From positions 4,974,501 to 5,038,500 of the forward strand of contig JAYKKT010000037.1 of NCBI GenBank assembly GCA_036023115.1: a stretch of DNA of 64,000 bases, given 5' to 3'. The DNA comes from Brasenia schreberi (Eukaryota; Streptophyta; Magnoliopsida; Nymphaeales; Cabombaceae). The translations under genes and the position numbers were made by a program. A model generated the notes under the pieces. It was not told the DNA's origin. It made no database searches and was given only the letters and a program-made list of their open reading frames with translations. Of this stretch, positions 32,634-48,355 are shown piece by piece (the first letter of the stretch is position 1; each line of letters starts with the position of its first letter).

Positions 32634-34963
32634 CTATGATGCACGGGTACGCCCATTTGGGCGTCGTACTCGTATCCGGTATGTATTGGGTACGGGTACA
32701 CATATGAGTACGTCGAGTATGTACCCATACACGTTGTAGTGCGTACCCAAAAATGGGTACGCCACGTACCAGTACAAGGTCCATCTGACCCGAATCCGAT
32801 CTAAAAGAAAAAAATAAAACCCTACTCTCTCGATTCTTCCGCAGACAGGCTCTCTCTCTCTCTCCTTCCGTCCTTCGTCTCACTGCACCTGCGTTTCTCC
32901 TTCGTCTCAGGCCGACCGCTGATCAGTGCGATCACCGGCATCCTTTCCTTCGTTTATTGACCGCCTGGAGTGTTGGGTAATTTGTATTGTTCGTATGTGC
33001 TTCAGTTGAATTTAGTTGCTAGTTAGATTGGTTTCTTATTACTGGCTGGTGGCTGCTGGGAGGAGATATCGTTTCTTCGGGACTTGGGTGTTGCTTTCCT
33101 GAACTCGTTGATCGTTATTGTCGGTGTTATCTTCGTTATGATAGTGCTTTTAGGGGTTTGAGTAGATGGCTCGGATGATTCTGCCGCAACGAGGATCGAT
33201 TTTGCTCACAGGGAAGGGTGTTTTGGGGTTAATCTCTTCGCTTCATGTGATTATTTCGTTAATCGCTCCTTGCTTCTGATGATTTTTGGATATGTATCAT
33301 GCATTTTTCTGACCCTTTTGGTCGTTAGGTGGTTTGTGTTTCCTTTGTCTTTATGTCGTGTATGGGTTTCTTTCTGGTTTTGTAATAACAACTATTACGG
33401 GAATAGCTTGTTTTGTGTGTGTATCGCCTGATTCCTGTCTCAATGAGATTGAATTTGGGACACTTACCTTCTCCATTTTCCTTACTTGTGTTATTAGTTT
33501 TATTGTTCGACATTGGTTGCAGTGATGCTAGTTGCTTAAGCTTGGCATATATCGCAAAAGTGATGACAACAAACTTCTATGCCATCTTCTCCTTTTCATT
33601 TGGTATTATTAGTTGCTGTTTGATAGGATTCATTCTGTTAACCTTTTTAGCCCTCTCTTTTTCTTTTATTTAAGCTTTCAAATTTGGTGTTTGGTAGGTT
33701 GTGATGAAGTGGCTTCATACTTTTTGTTCCAAACATTTTCTGAGTTTGTGCAAACTTTGTACTCTCGAAGTCTACACGCCTGATTCACAAGTAGCAGGGG
33801 CCTTGATGTTGTTGGCATGAAAGGGCTATTGACTGAGAATGATTCTATAGCTTCTTGTCCTTACATATAATCCTTTCTAGTACACGGGAGGAAGCTGTGA
33901 CAGATCATGACCATTCCTGGTGCATTTTCTTTTATTATAGGAATTATGTTAACTCGTGTCTTTCTACATGATTAGTAGGACTTTCTGGAACCATGACTCA
34001 GGAAAAATCTGCGGCACTTGCTTCTGATTTTGTGAAACATTGGAGTTTGAGTATGAATGGAAAGATGATAGTGAAGGAAATACCGAAATCGAGACTGTTG
34101 GAGTTTGAAACAAAATGTATTTAGATTCAAAATATTGTGCTTAGAATATAAATTTTGATACAAACTTGTAACTTTTTTGTGTTGATATGCTTCTTGTAAT
34201 ATTCTGTTCGAAATTGGAATGATATTGTTTCATAATTCATTATATGATTGTATCCAAGTTTGTGTTTGCTTGTTTGTTCATGAACTATTTAATATGAGTT
34301 TGTTGTGAGTTTATGTAATATGTAGGAAGATTGCACCGCGAAGTACGAGTTTAAAACAGGTATGCCATATCATAATCACTTTCATTTTATTACACGTTTT
34401 TCATTGATTTTGAGCTAATTTCATGAAAATCGTTCAGATATTAAGATGGATGTGCAAAATATGCATAGCTTTAAATCTGCTTCATTTGATGTTGACATTC
34501 TGTGATTGACAAAGGTCTATCTATCTCTTCATTAATTCTTTTTGCATATGTTGGTCTTGCTTATATATTGTTGACTTCATTATTCTGATTTATGATATTC
34601 TTGAAAGGATGCTTCTTTAGGAGGAACTCTCGATTCTCTTATGGGAAGCACGGCAACCCCAATGATGGGGATCGCCTTTTATGTTGGTTTCAGATCTTTC
34701 CTTGCAAATTAAATTGACGACTTTTGGTATGTGTTTGTTGTTTAATTGTTCTTACTTTGAAGAAGAATATAAATGGCATTCTCATAGTCATAGTTATAAT
34801 AAAATTATTCACAAACACTAGAATGCTCTATATAATTGTGTGTATATATATATATATATATAATTTTTTAATACTGGCATACCCGTACCTTATTTTTTTA
34901 GAAAATTGCGTACCCCATACCCGTACCGGGTACCGATACCGTACCTGTATCCATGCAACATAG
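32634..34963. mobile_element. 2.33-kb hAT-like DNA transposon with gene-like interior, inserted in the RTE LINE
   Basis: Identical 8-mers GCTAGATC flank the insert (32626-32633 and 34964-34971), and LINE homology resumes exactly on both sides. Imperfect TIRs are CTATGATGCACGGGTAC (left) and CTATGTTGCATGGATAC (right, reverse-complemented). Subterminal zones are dense in GGGTAC/GTACCC. No transposase is visible. The interior (about 32820-34720) has a CT-rich leader-like zone, then a stretch resembling leader and intron. A short reading frame at about 33991-34122 (MTQEKSAALASDFVKHW to ETKCI) and exon-like pieces near 34326-34360 and 34608-34680 follow. This suggests captured host-gene sequence. 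The source gene is unknown. Confidence 0.75.
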
Positions 34964-37470
34964 GCTAGATCATTCTTTATTGTTTCTTTCCAACACTTTG
35001 TGATCGTCCTCTACCTCTTTTAGTACTTTCAAAATCTAGTTTTTCATACCTTCTTACAGGTTCTTCTTTTGATCTTCTTTCTATGTGTCTAAACCATCTT
35101 AAACAATATTCTCTTATTTTATCCTCTATTGGTGTCACTCCCAATTTATTTCTAATAACCTTATTATGTATACGGTCTTTTCTTTTATGATCACTCATCC
35201 ATCTCAACATCTTCATTTCTGTCATAGACATCTTTTGTACATATTGATGATTAACTGCCCAACAATCAAAACCATAAAACATGACAGGTATAATTGTTGC
35301 TATGTAATATTTACCTTTTAAATTTAATGGTATCTTCTTATCACAAGGAATACCTGATGATCCTCTCTATTTTAACCAACCATCATTAATTATATGCGTA
35401 ACATCTATGTCAATTCTTTCATCATTGTGAAAAATTGCCCTAGGTATTTAAAACTTTTCTTTTGGGGATGCAATGTGTAACAATTTTAATTTGTATGTCC
35501 TCTGCAGTAACCAAATGATCAAACTTATATTCCATATATTTTGTCTTTGTTCTACTAAGTCGAAAGCCTTTACTTTCTAATGTTTTTCTCCATAATTCCA
35601 ATTTTCTATTAACTTTTTCCTTAGACTCCACTAACACAATGTAATATGCAAATATCATACACCAAGGTACTTCATCTTAAATATGTTTTGTTAACTCATC
35701 AAGCACCATTATAAATAAGTATGGAATTAAAGTTGATCCTTGATGTAACCCAATATTAACTTTAAAAAAGTATGTCATTCCTTCGTGAGTCCTCACACAT
35801 GTTTTTGTACCATCTTACATGTCTCTTATAAGGTTTACGTATGTCCATGGGATACCTCTTTTTTTCCAAGGTTCTCCAAAGAACCTCCCTCGGTACCCTA
35901 TCATAAGTTTTTTCTAGATCAATAAATATTATATGAAGGTATTTCTTTTTTGCTCTAAAATGTTCCATAAGATGTCTCAAAAGGTGAATCGCTTCAAAGA
36001 TCTGTCAGGCATGAATCCAAATTGGTTCATTGTTTTACTTGATACTTATCTTAACCTACGTTCAATAATTCTTTCCCATAATTTCATAGTATAGCTCATT
36101 AACTTGATACCCCGATAATTCGCACAATTCTGAATATCTCCCTTGTTCTTGTATATGGGTATAAGTGTATTCGCTCTCCATTCCTCAGTCATCTTTTGGT
36201 TTCTCTATATTTCATTAAATAGTCTTGTGAGCCAAGTGATTCCTGTTTCCCCTAGGATTTTCCAAACTTTTATAGGAATATTGTCTGGTCCTACCAATTT
36301 ACCACCCTTCATATGTAAGAGCCTCTTTGACTTCATTCTTTTGAATATGTCGGTAGAAATTATGGTTTATATACTTTTCTGATTTGGCTAACTCTCATAA
36401 GCTAATACTAACATTTTATTTTCATTAAAAAGCTTATAAAATAGTTTTTTTGTCTATTTCTTATATCATCATTTGCCACTAGAATTTTTTCATCTTCATC
36501 TTTGATGCATCTAACAGAATTAAGATCTTTAGTTTTCTTATCTCTAACCCTAGCTATCCTAAAAATATCTCTTTCACCCTCTTTCGAGTTGAGTTTTTTA
36601 TATAAATCCTCCCAAATTTTAACTTTTGCTTCACTGATGGCTTTTTTTGCTTCTTTCTTTACTTTCTTATAAGTCTCTAAAGTTTCACTAATTTTCTTAG
36701 CATAATGTAATTTGTAGCATGCCCTCTTTGCTTTGATTTTATTTTGTACTGCTTCACTCCACCACGAAGCTTTTTTTTGTGCCGGTACACCTCCCTTAGA
36801 TTCACCTAAGACATCTTTCGCCACTTTCCTAATATGTATAGTCATATTGTTCTACATATCACAAGGTGTACCAACATAACTCTAAGCATCTCCTCAAAGT
36901 ATTTTCTATTTAAATATACCTTTTTTCTCGCTTTTGAGGTTACACTATTTAGTCTGAATAGCTCGATGCACTCTTTTCTTCTTTGTCCACTTTTTTACTT
37001 GTAAATGAATAACTAAAAGTCGATGTTGGGTGATTAAGCTTTCTCCTGGAATTACCTTGCAATCTTTACAACATGCTCTATCTTTTTACCTACAAATAAA
37101 ATAATCAATTTGTGTTTATGATAAGCGACTCTTATAAGTAATTAAATGTTCATCTTGTTTTTTAAAGATTGTATTGACTATAAAGAGATCAAATGCAATA
37201 GCAAAATTTAAAATCTCCCAATCTTCTTCATTTATATCCCCAAAACCAAAATTTCCTTGAATACCTTGATATCCTAATGCCTCTTTACCGACATGTCTAT
37301 TTAAGTCTTCTCCTAAACAAATTGTCTCTCTTTGTGGAATTCTTTGAATCAGCTTATCTAATTCCTCCCAAAAAACTAGCTTCTAGTCCTACTTGGGGTC
37401 CGTAAGCACAAACTATATTCAAAACCTTTGCTCCTAACACTAATTTCAATGACATGATTCGGTCATCATA

Positions 37471-37570
37471 TCGTTGTATGTCTACTACACTATCCTTTAA
37501 ATCTTTATTTATGATAATAATCGTTGTATGTCTACTACACTATCCTTTAAATCTTTATTTATGATAATAC
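37471..37570. repeat. 50-bp tandem duplication inside the RTE LINE
   Basis: Two copies of a 50-bp unit starting TCGTTGTATGTCTACTACAC lie head to tail (37471-37520 and 37521-37570) in the endonuclease part of the dead LINE. It adds to that element's frame breaks. Confidence 0.85.
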
Positions 37571-38603
37571 CAACTCTGTTTTGAGCATTTTCCTTACTTA
37601 GTATCATAATTTAAAACTTGTATCATCAATCTCCAACCCACTTTGTCTCTTGTAAACATAGGATATAAATCTTTCTTTGAATCATAGTATCTACCACCTC
37701 CATTAGCTTACCGGACAATGTTCCGATATTTCAAGAACCAATATGAATCTTATTATCTAGGACTAGTTTCATTACCCTGCATGTGCCCTTCTGTAATTTA
37801 TTCACTATATTTGGGTGGCAATATAGTGAGACTAACTTCTTTACCCACACCCGTCCATGACGTGGAAATACTCTATCCAATTCATTCAATACATCCGAGC
37901 AAAAATGTAGTGGCTCTTGCTTACTTTTCACTCCATTCGAGCTCCATCGCTAAGAAGGGATGCCCCAATGCAATGGAATCTATGGTATAAAAGTCCGACC
38001 TCCTCCTAATGAGAGAAATTAAGTCTCAAAATTCCCGAACATCAAATGCAACCTCATCCCAGAACACCATACGGTGCCATGAAGGAAATGAACCGCATTC
38101 AAACACAACAATGAACATTTGCCCTCTGAGATAATGATCACACCTTGTTTCATGAAGCTCAAGCCTCGACCACAGTTCGAGATTCTCTACAAGTAAGTCG
38201 AGTTAATGAGGTTGGTCGCAGTCCCAACTACAGACAAGGTTAAAAGACGAAGTAGACTTCAGTAAAACTAGACATCGAGCTGTCCTATTCTTTTTGAGCT
38301 CAAACTCAACTGGATTGATTTTTTAAACGTGAGATGATCGTCCAATTGTCCTACCGACACTAGCATCTACCGCCTACTACATGATGCAAATGTTCACTCA
38401 GCGAATCAGTACGTCAACAACGCAAATACGAACCAGGTTAACCGATACAAGAATGAACCAAAAACAAACAAAATTTCAACGAAAGAACGAAATTAGTGGA
38501 ATCCTGATCCTAATAGCCATCAACCAAAGGAAAGAAGTCAAGGCAAAACATCTAGGGGAGAGCGTAATCGTCCGACCTAGGAAAACGGCACCCGAAATCC
38601 TAC

Positions 38604-38817
38604 CCTTAACTGTATCGACGGACGAAGCCGAGCAACGAACAGTGACGTCTCGCCTCAGACGGTGCGCACAGCAAATCGAGGGATTCGGCCTCGGAGAAGA
38701 AAGGGCTATGTGGAAACGTCGGAGAGAATCGATGCTAGATCTCGGATACGAGCCGCCGGAATTTGGTCTCTGCGAGAGAAAGGAAGTCGGTATCTGCGTC
38801 CCCGTTGCCATCGCCAT
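38604..38817 (-). CDS. Orphan first-exon candidate encoding a plastid-transit-like peptide
   Basis: The ORF starts MAMATGTQIPTSFLSQRPNS on the minus strand. It is rich in Ser, Arg and Pro with few acidic residues, and reaches RCSASSVDTVK before a possible donor (AAGG|GTAGGA) at 38603. Such composition and the RCSAS ending are typical of a chloroplast transit peptide and its processing region. The local sequence is more GC-rich than its flanks. No downstream exon is visible: about 600 bp further in the direction of transcription lies the 5' end of an RTE LINE. It could be the displaced start of the TypA relic on the same strand, or exon 1 of another gene. A 155-codon ORF on the plus strand at 38381-38845 overlaps it and looks like its shadow. 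Confidence 0.4.
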
Positions 38818-40174
38818 GTTCTACAACGAACGACGACGACGGTGACGGAGAAAGCAACGAGAGTGTTATCTGTGTTTTTTAAAACACAGAGCGAGCGTTC
38901 CTCGCTCGCGCCACCGTCGTAGCCTCACGGTAACCAGAGGCCCCCCTTTGTACGGGTCCCACCAAAAGGGTCGTTCTTGTGGGGCCCAAGTACATACTTG
39001 GTAGCGAGTGGCGAGTGTGAACCCAAGTAGTGCTTGGAACGCACACGACACGGAAATTCAGACACGACTCGAAGCCTTTGGGTACAATTGAGAGGAGGCC
39101 CAATCCAGACGCACACGCCCTCAGTTGTTGAACCCAAGACGTTCAACTGTGAGCTAACAACCTAGCCAGGTTATTGCATGGACTTTATGTTAACATGAAG
39201 TAATATGAAAAATGATTGGCTTTGCTGGACTTGACACAAAACGTCAAATGACACGGCCAGCATGAGCTCAAGCACGAAATGGAATGTGACTAGCAATTAA
39301 CAACACGCAGCATGAAAATCCAACAGACACTACTCGAAGGTCCTAATTGGTTCTACCGTGCCTGTTTCGTCTCGCTTTCTGTGCACCTATTGCACTAGAA
39401 AATCAGGTCAGTTTCAGGTTCAAATACTTAAGACACAAAATGACACGAACATGGCCCGAAACAAACTTGTCACCCCCAAGTCCAACTGATCCCATGAGAA
39501 CCTCTTGAACTGTGTTTAATTTATGTTACCAGGCCTTTGGTAGTAGCACTGCAAGCCTAAAAGCTTAAACTGATATGAGCTTCTAACTATGATTCCAAGG
39601 AATCATAGTTTTGATGATTTTATGTTTAATTCATAAGTAAACTTGATGCTTGAGTTTTGATGAAAGGTGAGATAACTACATGAGAAAAGAGGAGCTTGGG
39701 TTTTCTTACAAAGCTCCATCTTTCAGTTACGGTGACTCATTTTTCTATTGGTGCCAACGTTTTTAATTCAAATTGGGTATGAAACTTGTCATAGTTTCAT
39801 ACTAACAATGAGTTCCACCTTTGATGTGCAACAAAATTTAAAACTATGAGTACCAAAAATGGAGGTTCAGTTCTGTTGCAACCATGAATCAAACACACCC
39901 TTGATTTTAATCCATTTGCGATCCATCTCATTTAACGCGTGTCACAAACTAAGCACAAACGTTTTAAACGGGTTAAGATGAGAACCAAGCCCAACCACAA
40001 ACAGGTCTCTGTTTTAAAGTCCTATTGCTCGTCCGAGCAGTGTAACTTGACTCATGTTCGTTTCATTTCAGCTTGAATTTGATCATATAATGAAATGAAC
40101 AAATGAGCCAAGCATGGGGTACTCTTAAGTCGTCAAGTCTGGCCGAGCATACAAGGCAATCTAAACTAATGCTT

Positions 40175-40525
40175 GAGTTCATCCGTTTAAAGAAATGAGT
40201 CAAATCAATAAGCCAAGATCAAATTAGTTAATACTCATGCTAGAACAAGAGTGAAGTACATTAAAACCAATAAAGCATATCCTTGATCTCAATACCAAAC
40301 TTGAGTAAGTTAATGTCACAGGACGTCGACCGGGATAACTAGAGCCTCCTCCTGAATTCATCCGTTTAAAGAAATGAGCCAAATCAATAGGCCAACATGA
40401 ACTTGGGTAGAGATCAAATCAGTTAATACTGAAGCTACAACAAGAATAAAGCACATTAAAAACCATAAAGCATTTCCTTCATCTTAAGACCAAATTTGAG
40501 TGAGTTAATGTCACAGACGTCAAGC
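40175..40525. repeat. Diverged direct repeat, offset about 180 bp
   Basis: ATCCGTTTAAAGAAATGAG occurs at 40181 and 40360, each followed by related sequence to GAGTTAATGTCACAG. The second copy has an extra segment. Confidence 0.75.
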
Positions 40526-40551
40526 ATCCTAGAGCTTCTCTGTGCATGCGG

Positions 40552-40669
40552 GACGACCCTGAACAGGACCAGCCTTGGAGGCATCAGATTTGCTTCATAC
40601 TTAGTGTTGCGACGACCCCGAACAGGACCAGCCTTGGAGGCAACACATTTGCTTCGTACTTAGTGTGGC
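40552..40669. repeat. 59-bp tandem duplication
   Basis: GACGACCCTGAACAGGACC (40552) and GACGACCCCGAACAGGACC (40611) start two near-identical units. Confidence 0.9.
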
Positions 40670-41282
40670 TCAAGTCGTATTGAATCTGTCTTACGTTTAT
40701 TTGGGTCGATTGGATTGGTGTGGATCCAATTCTTAGTTATTTGGGTCAGTCTTATGAGCTTGGATTTGGGTCGATCCATATTGTATCAGGACCCAACCAC
40801 ATAGAAGCTGGTAGCTTCTAGAAAACCAATTCACTTGAGTGAGACACAGGAGTCACAATGGTTACCAGGAACCCATGCACCCGTTTAGTGTGCCTTTGCT
40901 TTTCGGTAGGACTACAGTGAACCCAAGCCAGGCACCTCGTGACTGACCTGGTCCTGACCAAACTCTGTCAATCATACGTACATATATAGGTGTATATGTG
41001 TGTTACGTGTCGGGTCACCCCAAATTGACCCAAACTCGATCGGTTGAGTCGTGGTGGAAAAAGACAACGCAAGAAGAGGTCGGGTCAGGATCCACCTGAT
41101 TTTGACCGGAACCAGAAGTGACCTCTCGACCCAGTTTTAAGTGGACTTCGGCAGTGAACGTTTGGGTACTTAACACCCGACTGAACTCAAATTGATGTAA
41201 AAACCTCAGTTCAAGCATGATTTGGTCAGGCGAACGCACTCGAATAATAGATATGGATTTCTAACAAGACACGGAGAAGAAA

Positions 41283-42880
41283 CAACAACAACAACTAAGC
41301 CTTTTCGCCTTTTCCCATACTAGACAGGGTCGGCTACATGGATTCTTTGTTAATGTGTCATGTTAGGGATTAACTCACAATAAGCTAGATCATTCTTTAT
41401 TGTTTCTTTCCAACACTTTTGTGGTCATCCTATACCTCTTTTAATACTTTCTAAATTTAGTTTTTCATACCTTCTTAAAGGTTCTTCTTTCGATCTTCTT
41501 TCTATATTCTCTCATTTTATCATCTATTGGTGTCACTCCTAATTTGTTTCTAATAACCTCATTATGTATATTGTCTTTTCTTGTATGACCACTCATCAAT
41601 CTCAACATCTTCATTTCTGTTACAAACATTTTGTACATGTTGATGATTAATTGTCCAACACTCATAACCATAAAACATGACAAGCCTAATTGTTGCCCTA
41701 TAATATTTACCTTTTAACTTTAATGGTATCTTCTTATCACAAAGAATACATGATGCTCCTCTCCATTTTAACCAACCAACATTAACTCTATGCATACATA
41801 ACATATTCATCAATTCTTCCGATCACTCTGAGAAATTGACCTTAAGTATTTAAAACTTTCCTTTTGGGGGATGCAATGTGTGCCAATTCTAATTTCTATG
41901 TCATTTGAAGTAAGCAAATGATCAAACTTACATTCCATATATTTTGTCTTTGTTCTACTAAGTCGAAGGCCTTTGCTTTTTAATGTTTCTCTCCATAGTT
42001 CCAATTTTCTATTAACTTTTTCCTTAGACTCCTCCACTAACACAATGTCATCTACAAATAACATACACCAAGGTACTTCATCTTGAATATGTTTTGTTAA
42101 CTCATCAATCACCATTATAAATAAGTATGGACTTAAAGTTGATCCTTGATGTAACCCAATATTAACTTCAAAGAAGTCTTCATGAGTCCTCACACATGTT
42201 TTTGCGCCATCATACATGTCTCTTATAAGGGTTAATGTATGTCAATGAAATACCTCTTTTTTCCAAAGTTTTCCAAAGAACCTCCCTCAATACCTTATCA
42301 TAAGCCTTTTTTAGATCAATAAATATCATTGAAGATCTTTCTTTTTTACTCGCTCTCCATTCCTCGAGCATCTTTTGGCTTCTCCATATTTCATTAAATA
42401 ATATTGTGAGCCAAGTGATTCTTATTTCTCCCAGCATTTTCCAAACTTCTATAGGAATATTGTATGGTCCTATTGATTTACCACCCTTCATATGTTTAAG
42501 AGCCTCTTTAACTTCATTCTTTTGAATACGTCGGTAAAAATTGTGGTTTATATACTTTTGTGATTTGACTAACTCTCTTAAGCTAATACTAACATCTTTA
42601 TTTTTATTAAAAAACTTATAAAAATAGTTTTTCCATCTATTTCTTATATCATCATTTGCCACTAGAATTTTCTCATCTAACACAATTAAGATCGTTAGTT
42701 TTCTTATCTCTAGCCCTAGCTATCCTAAAAATATCTCTTTCACCCTCTTTTGAATTGAGTTTTTTATATAAATCCTTCCTAATTTTAGCTTTTGTTTTAC
42801 TTACGGTCTTTTTCGCTTCCTTTTTCACTTTCTTATAAGCCTCTAAAGTTTCACTAGTTTTCTTAGCATAATGTAATTTC
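41283..42880 (-). mobile_element. 5'-truncated RTE LINE with TSD and internal deletion
   Basis: The 3' tail is CAACAACAAC at 41283. The minus-strand coding remnants include KNEVKEALKHMKGGKSIGP, then directly MIFIDLKKAYDKVLREVLW, LHQGSTLSPYLFIMVIDEL and the RT catalytic motif FVDDIVLV (near 42050). Flanks share CGGAGAAGAAA (about 41272-41282 and 42881-42891), a target-site duplication showing insertion by reverse transcription with 5' truncation. Between EEWRASKKERSS and MIFIDLKK about 80 residues of the reverse transcriptase usually present are missing. Not functional. Confidence 0.88.
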
Positions 42881-42891
42881 CGGAGAAGAAA

Positions 42892-43516
42892 ACAGCCCTA
42901 AAATTCATAAATAACCAAGGACGAGGTGGATAACGATGGATCCATTTATTTCTGTCTGATCTATTCAAAGAAAGCTTTACCATCAATAAGCCAACACTTG
43001 GGGTTACAAATTTTGTGTTTCTGTGGCAGTGTTCGTGTCCTGGCATTTCGAGTTGAGGTCAGATAGAAGGCAACCCCATGAACAATTTTGTGTTTCGCGT
43101 CATGTTCATGACTTGTCGTTTCTACTGGTAACGAAGCCAATCAACGAAACATGACCTGAAACTTTGGTTGTTACTTAGGGTGGATGAGAACATGGACTTT
43201 TCTATCATATATAAAAAGCCCTAGTGAACACGAACACACTGCTGAAATTGCCAATGGAGCATATGATACGGTAAAGCAGTAAAAGGCAAAGCAACGCCAA
43301 GAAATAAACCACAGATAGCACTCAATCATTATGGTCCGCCCTAGATTCAAAGGAGGTATTAGTACTACAAAGCAAGCACCCCCGCCATAGACAAACCCAT
43401 TGTTCCATTTGCAGAGTTCAGAAAACTGAGAAAAGGGTAGGAAAACTGAGGGGAATCACTAACAAAAATTCCAGGACCTTCACCTTGGACATATCCGAGA
43501 CAAGCAGGTAGCAAGC
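42892..43516. other. 3' flank of RPS14
   Basis: Downstream of the RPS14 stop codon. It includes MITE-like GTGTTCGTG traces at about 43020-43250. No gene seen. Confidence 0.5.
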
Positions 43517-47233
<3,717 letters not shown>

Positions 47234-47277
47234 TTTGCAGGAGTTCGGAGATCCCTATGCGACGACGTTTTCCTTCA

Positions 47278-47285
47278 AAACCCTA
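47278..47285. promoter_or_regulatory. Telo-box AAACCCTA in the RPS14 leader
   Basis: The motif AAACCCTA reads on the plus strand, about 45 nt upstream of the RPS14 start codon on the opposite strand. Telo-boxes are known to be enriched near transcription starts of plant ribosomal-protein genes. Position and gene identity support the call; no experiment is implied. Confidence 0.5.
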
Positions 47286-47342
47286 GCAGCCACAAGAGTC
47301 CCTTCTCTCGCCGGCTGCGAAATTATATCGAACTATGTGTAC

Positions 47343-47350
47343 TAGGGTTT
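47343..47350. promoter_or_regulatory. Second telo-box (inverted) upstream of RPS14
   Basis: TAGGGTTT on the plus strand reads AAACCCTA in the RPS14 direction, about 110 nt upstream of the start codon. Together with the motif at 47278 it forms an inverted pair typical of plant ribosomal-protein promoters. Confidence 0.5.
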
Positions 47351-47708
47351 TAACTTACACAAAATACCGAAAAACCCTCCTGTTTTAATGTTTTCATTGA
47401 CAGGAATAAATGGGTTTGGGAAGACCCGAAATGCCCGACACCTATGAGTGTTTGCCGTCAGGTTCGGTTCGTGGTTCAATCTCGAACCAACCCAATGTGA
47501 GTTGGCAGTCGACTTCGAGGAACCTAACCAAAAACTACACCATTATTTAATTCAATTTTGGTTCGGTTCAACCCAGAACTAGGGGTGGCAATTTTGGACC
47601 CGAGCCAGCAACTCAACTCAGACCCAGTCAAAAAAGAATGAGTCCGGGTCAGGTTTTAAGCATTTCGTGTCAGATCCGGGTAAGGAAAAAGCAACTCGAT
47701 AAAGGTCA

Positions 47709-47895
47709 GGTTGGATCCATGTTGAAACTAATCAAGACCCTCCGTGCAAAGCAATTGCCTGGTCTGGAATCGATTGATGTGACCAAAGGATGTGGGGGTG
47801 GTCTCGGTTTAGAGACTCGCAACTGTTTAATCAGACCCTCCGTGCAAAGCAAGGATGGCGTCTCATCCAGAATGAATACCTCCTGGTCACCCGGA
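47709..47895 (+). mobile_element. L1-type LINE fragment (rearranged)
   Basis: Plus-strand frames give FRDSQLFNQTLRAKQGWRLI, the well-known C-terminal region of plant L1 ORF2. Upstream, another frame has a WNRLM plus PKDVG-like segment. The phrase encoding TLRAKQ occurs twice, showing an internal rearrangement. It lies within a GGGTGGCAA-type repeat starting at about 47581. Confidence 0.7.
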
Positions 47896-48157
47896 GGGAT
47901 GGCAATGTTGACCCGGTCCATTCAATCCCAACCAGAATGGGGCGGGGGATCATGTCCGGGTACGGGTATGGGATAACATGCCCGACCTATACCCAACACA
48001 AAATTTGTCCTGGCTGTATATATACATGTATATGTATATGTATAGTACATATAGAGAACAAGAAGTTATTAGACTTTACAATCTGAACCATCTGTCTCTT
48101 TGATTGGATAGTGTAAATTATCACGAAGAATCTAGCATGTTATTCTCTCATGTACAC

Positions 48158-48160
<3 letters not shown>

Positions 48161-48247
<87 letters not shown>
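48161..48247. repeat. (AT)n microsatellite
   Basis: About 87 bp of AT with one CAT interruption, within a MITE-like repeat between RPS14 and the 814-aa gene. Confidence 0.95.
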
Positions 48248-48250
<3 letters not shown>

Positions 48251-48355
48251 CCGTTTTTTGCTCTCAAACCCTCTTCATATCTGTTGGGTAAAAGCGACCT
48301 CGAACCTTTGCCCACGCCGTTAAAGTTTGGGTTTAGGCCGGGTATAGGTCTTTAG

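Larger units (their letters stand above)
32517..38000 (-). mobile_element. Near full-length RTE-type LINE, interrupted by a DNA transposon
   Basis: On the minus strand the element runs from about 38000 to a (TTG)n-type tail at 32517-32535 (CAACAACAAC on plus). The 2.33-kb insert at 32634-34963 splits it; without the insert the length is about 3.15 kb, usual for RTE. Coding order: N-terminal segment with VLDNKIHIGS (37931-37734), then an endonuclease stretch with LCLQETKWVG near 37650 and GEDLNRHVGKEALGYQG near 37300; linker (36845-36408, KEGERDIFRIARVRDKKT); reverse transcriptase (35980-35762, IIFIDLEKTYDRVPREVLW); and C-terminal NQHVHK-type region (35282-34977, VNHQYVQKMSMTEMKMLRWM). Stops and frameshifts are frequent, and the catalytic FADD motif reads FAYY at about 35650. 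It is dead. The exact 5' end is uncertain. Confidence 0.85.
38818..41271. other. Intergenic; promoter-side flank of the orphan exon, then tandem repeats
   Basis: 38820-39130 is GC-rich with a short inverted CCAAGTACATACTTGG at about 38989. The rest is AT-rich with GTGTCGTG-type traces and the tandem duplications listed. No gene seen. Confidence 0.45.
47581..48355. repeat. MITE-like repeat (hAT-type GGGGTGGCAA end) with (AT)n core
   Basis: It starts AGGGGTGGCAATTTTGG, has Gly/Asp-poor CGGGT-rich flanks (GTCCGGGTACGGGTATGGG), a long AT core at 48161-48247 and a right part with GGCCGGGTATAGGTC. The right part resembles that of 59685-60230. Its right terminus is not clear. It carries the L1 fragment. 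Confidence 0.45.
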
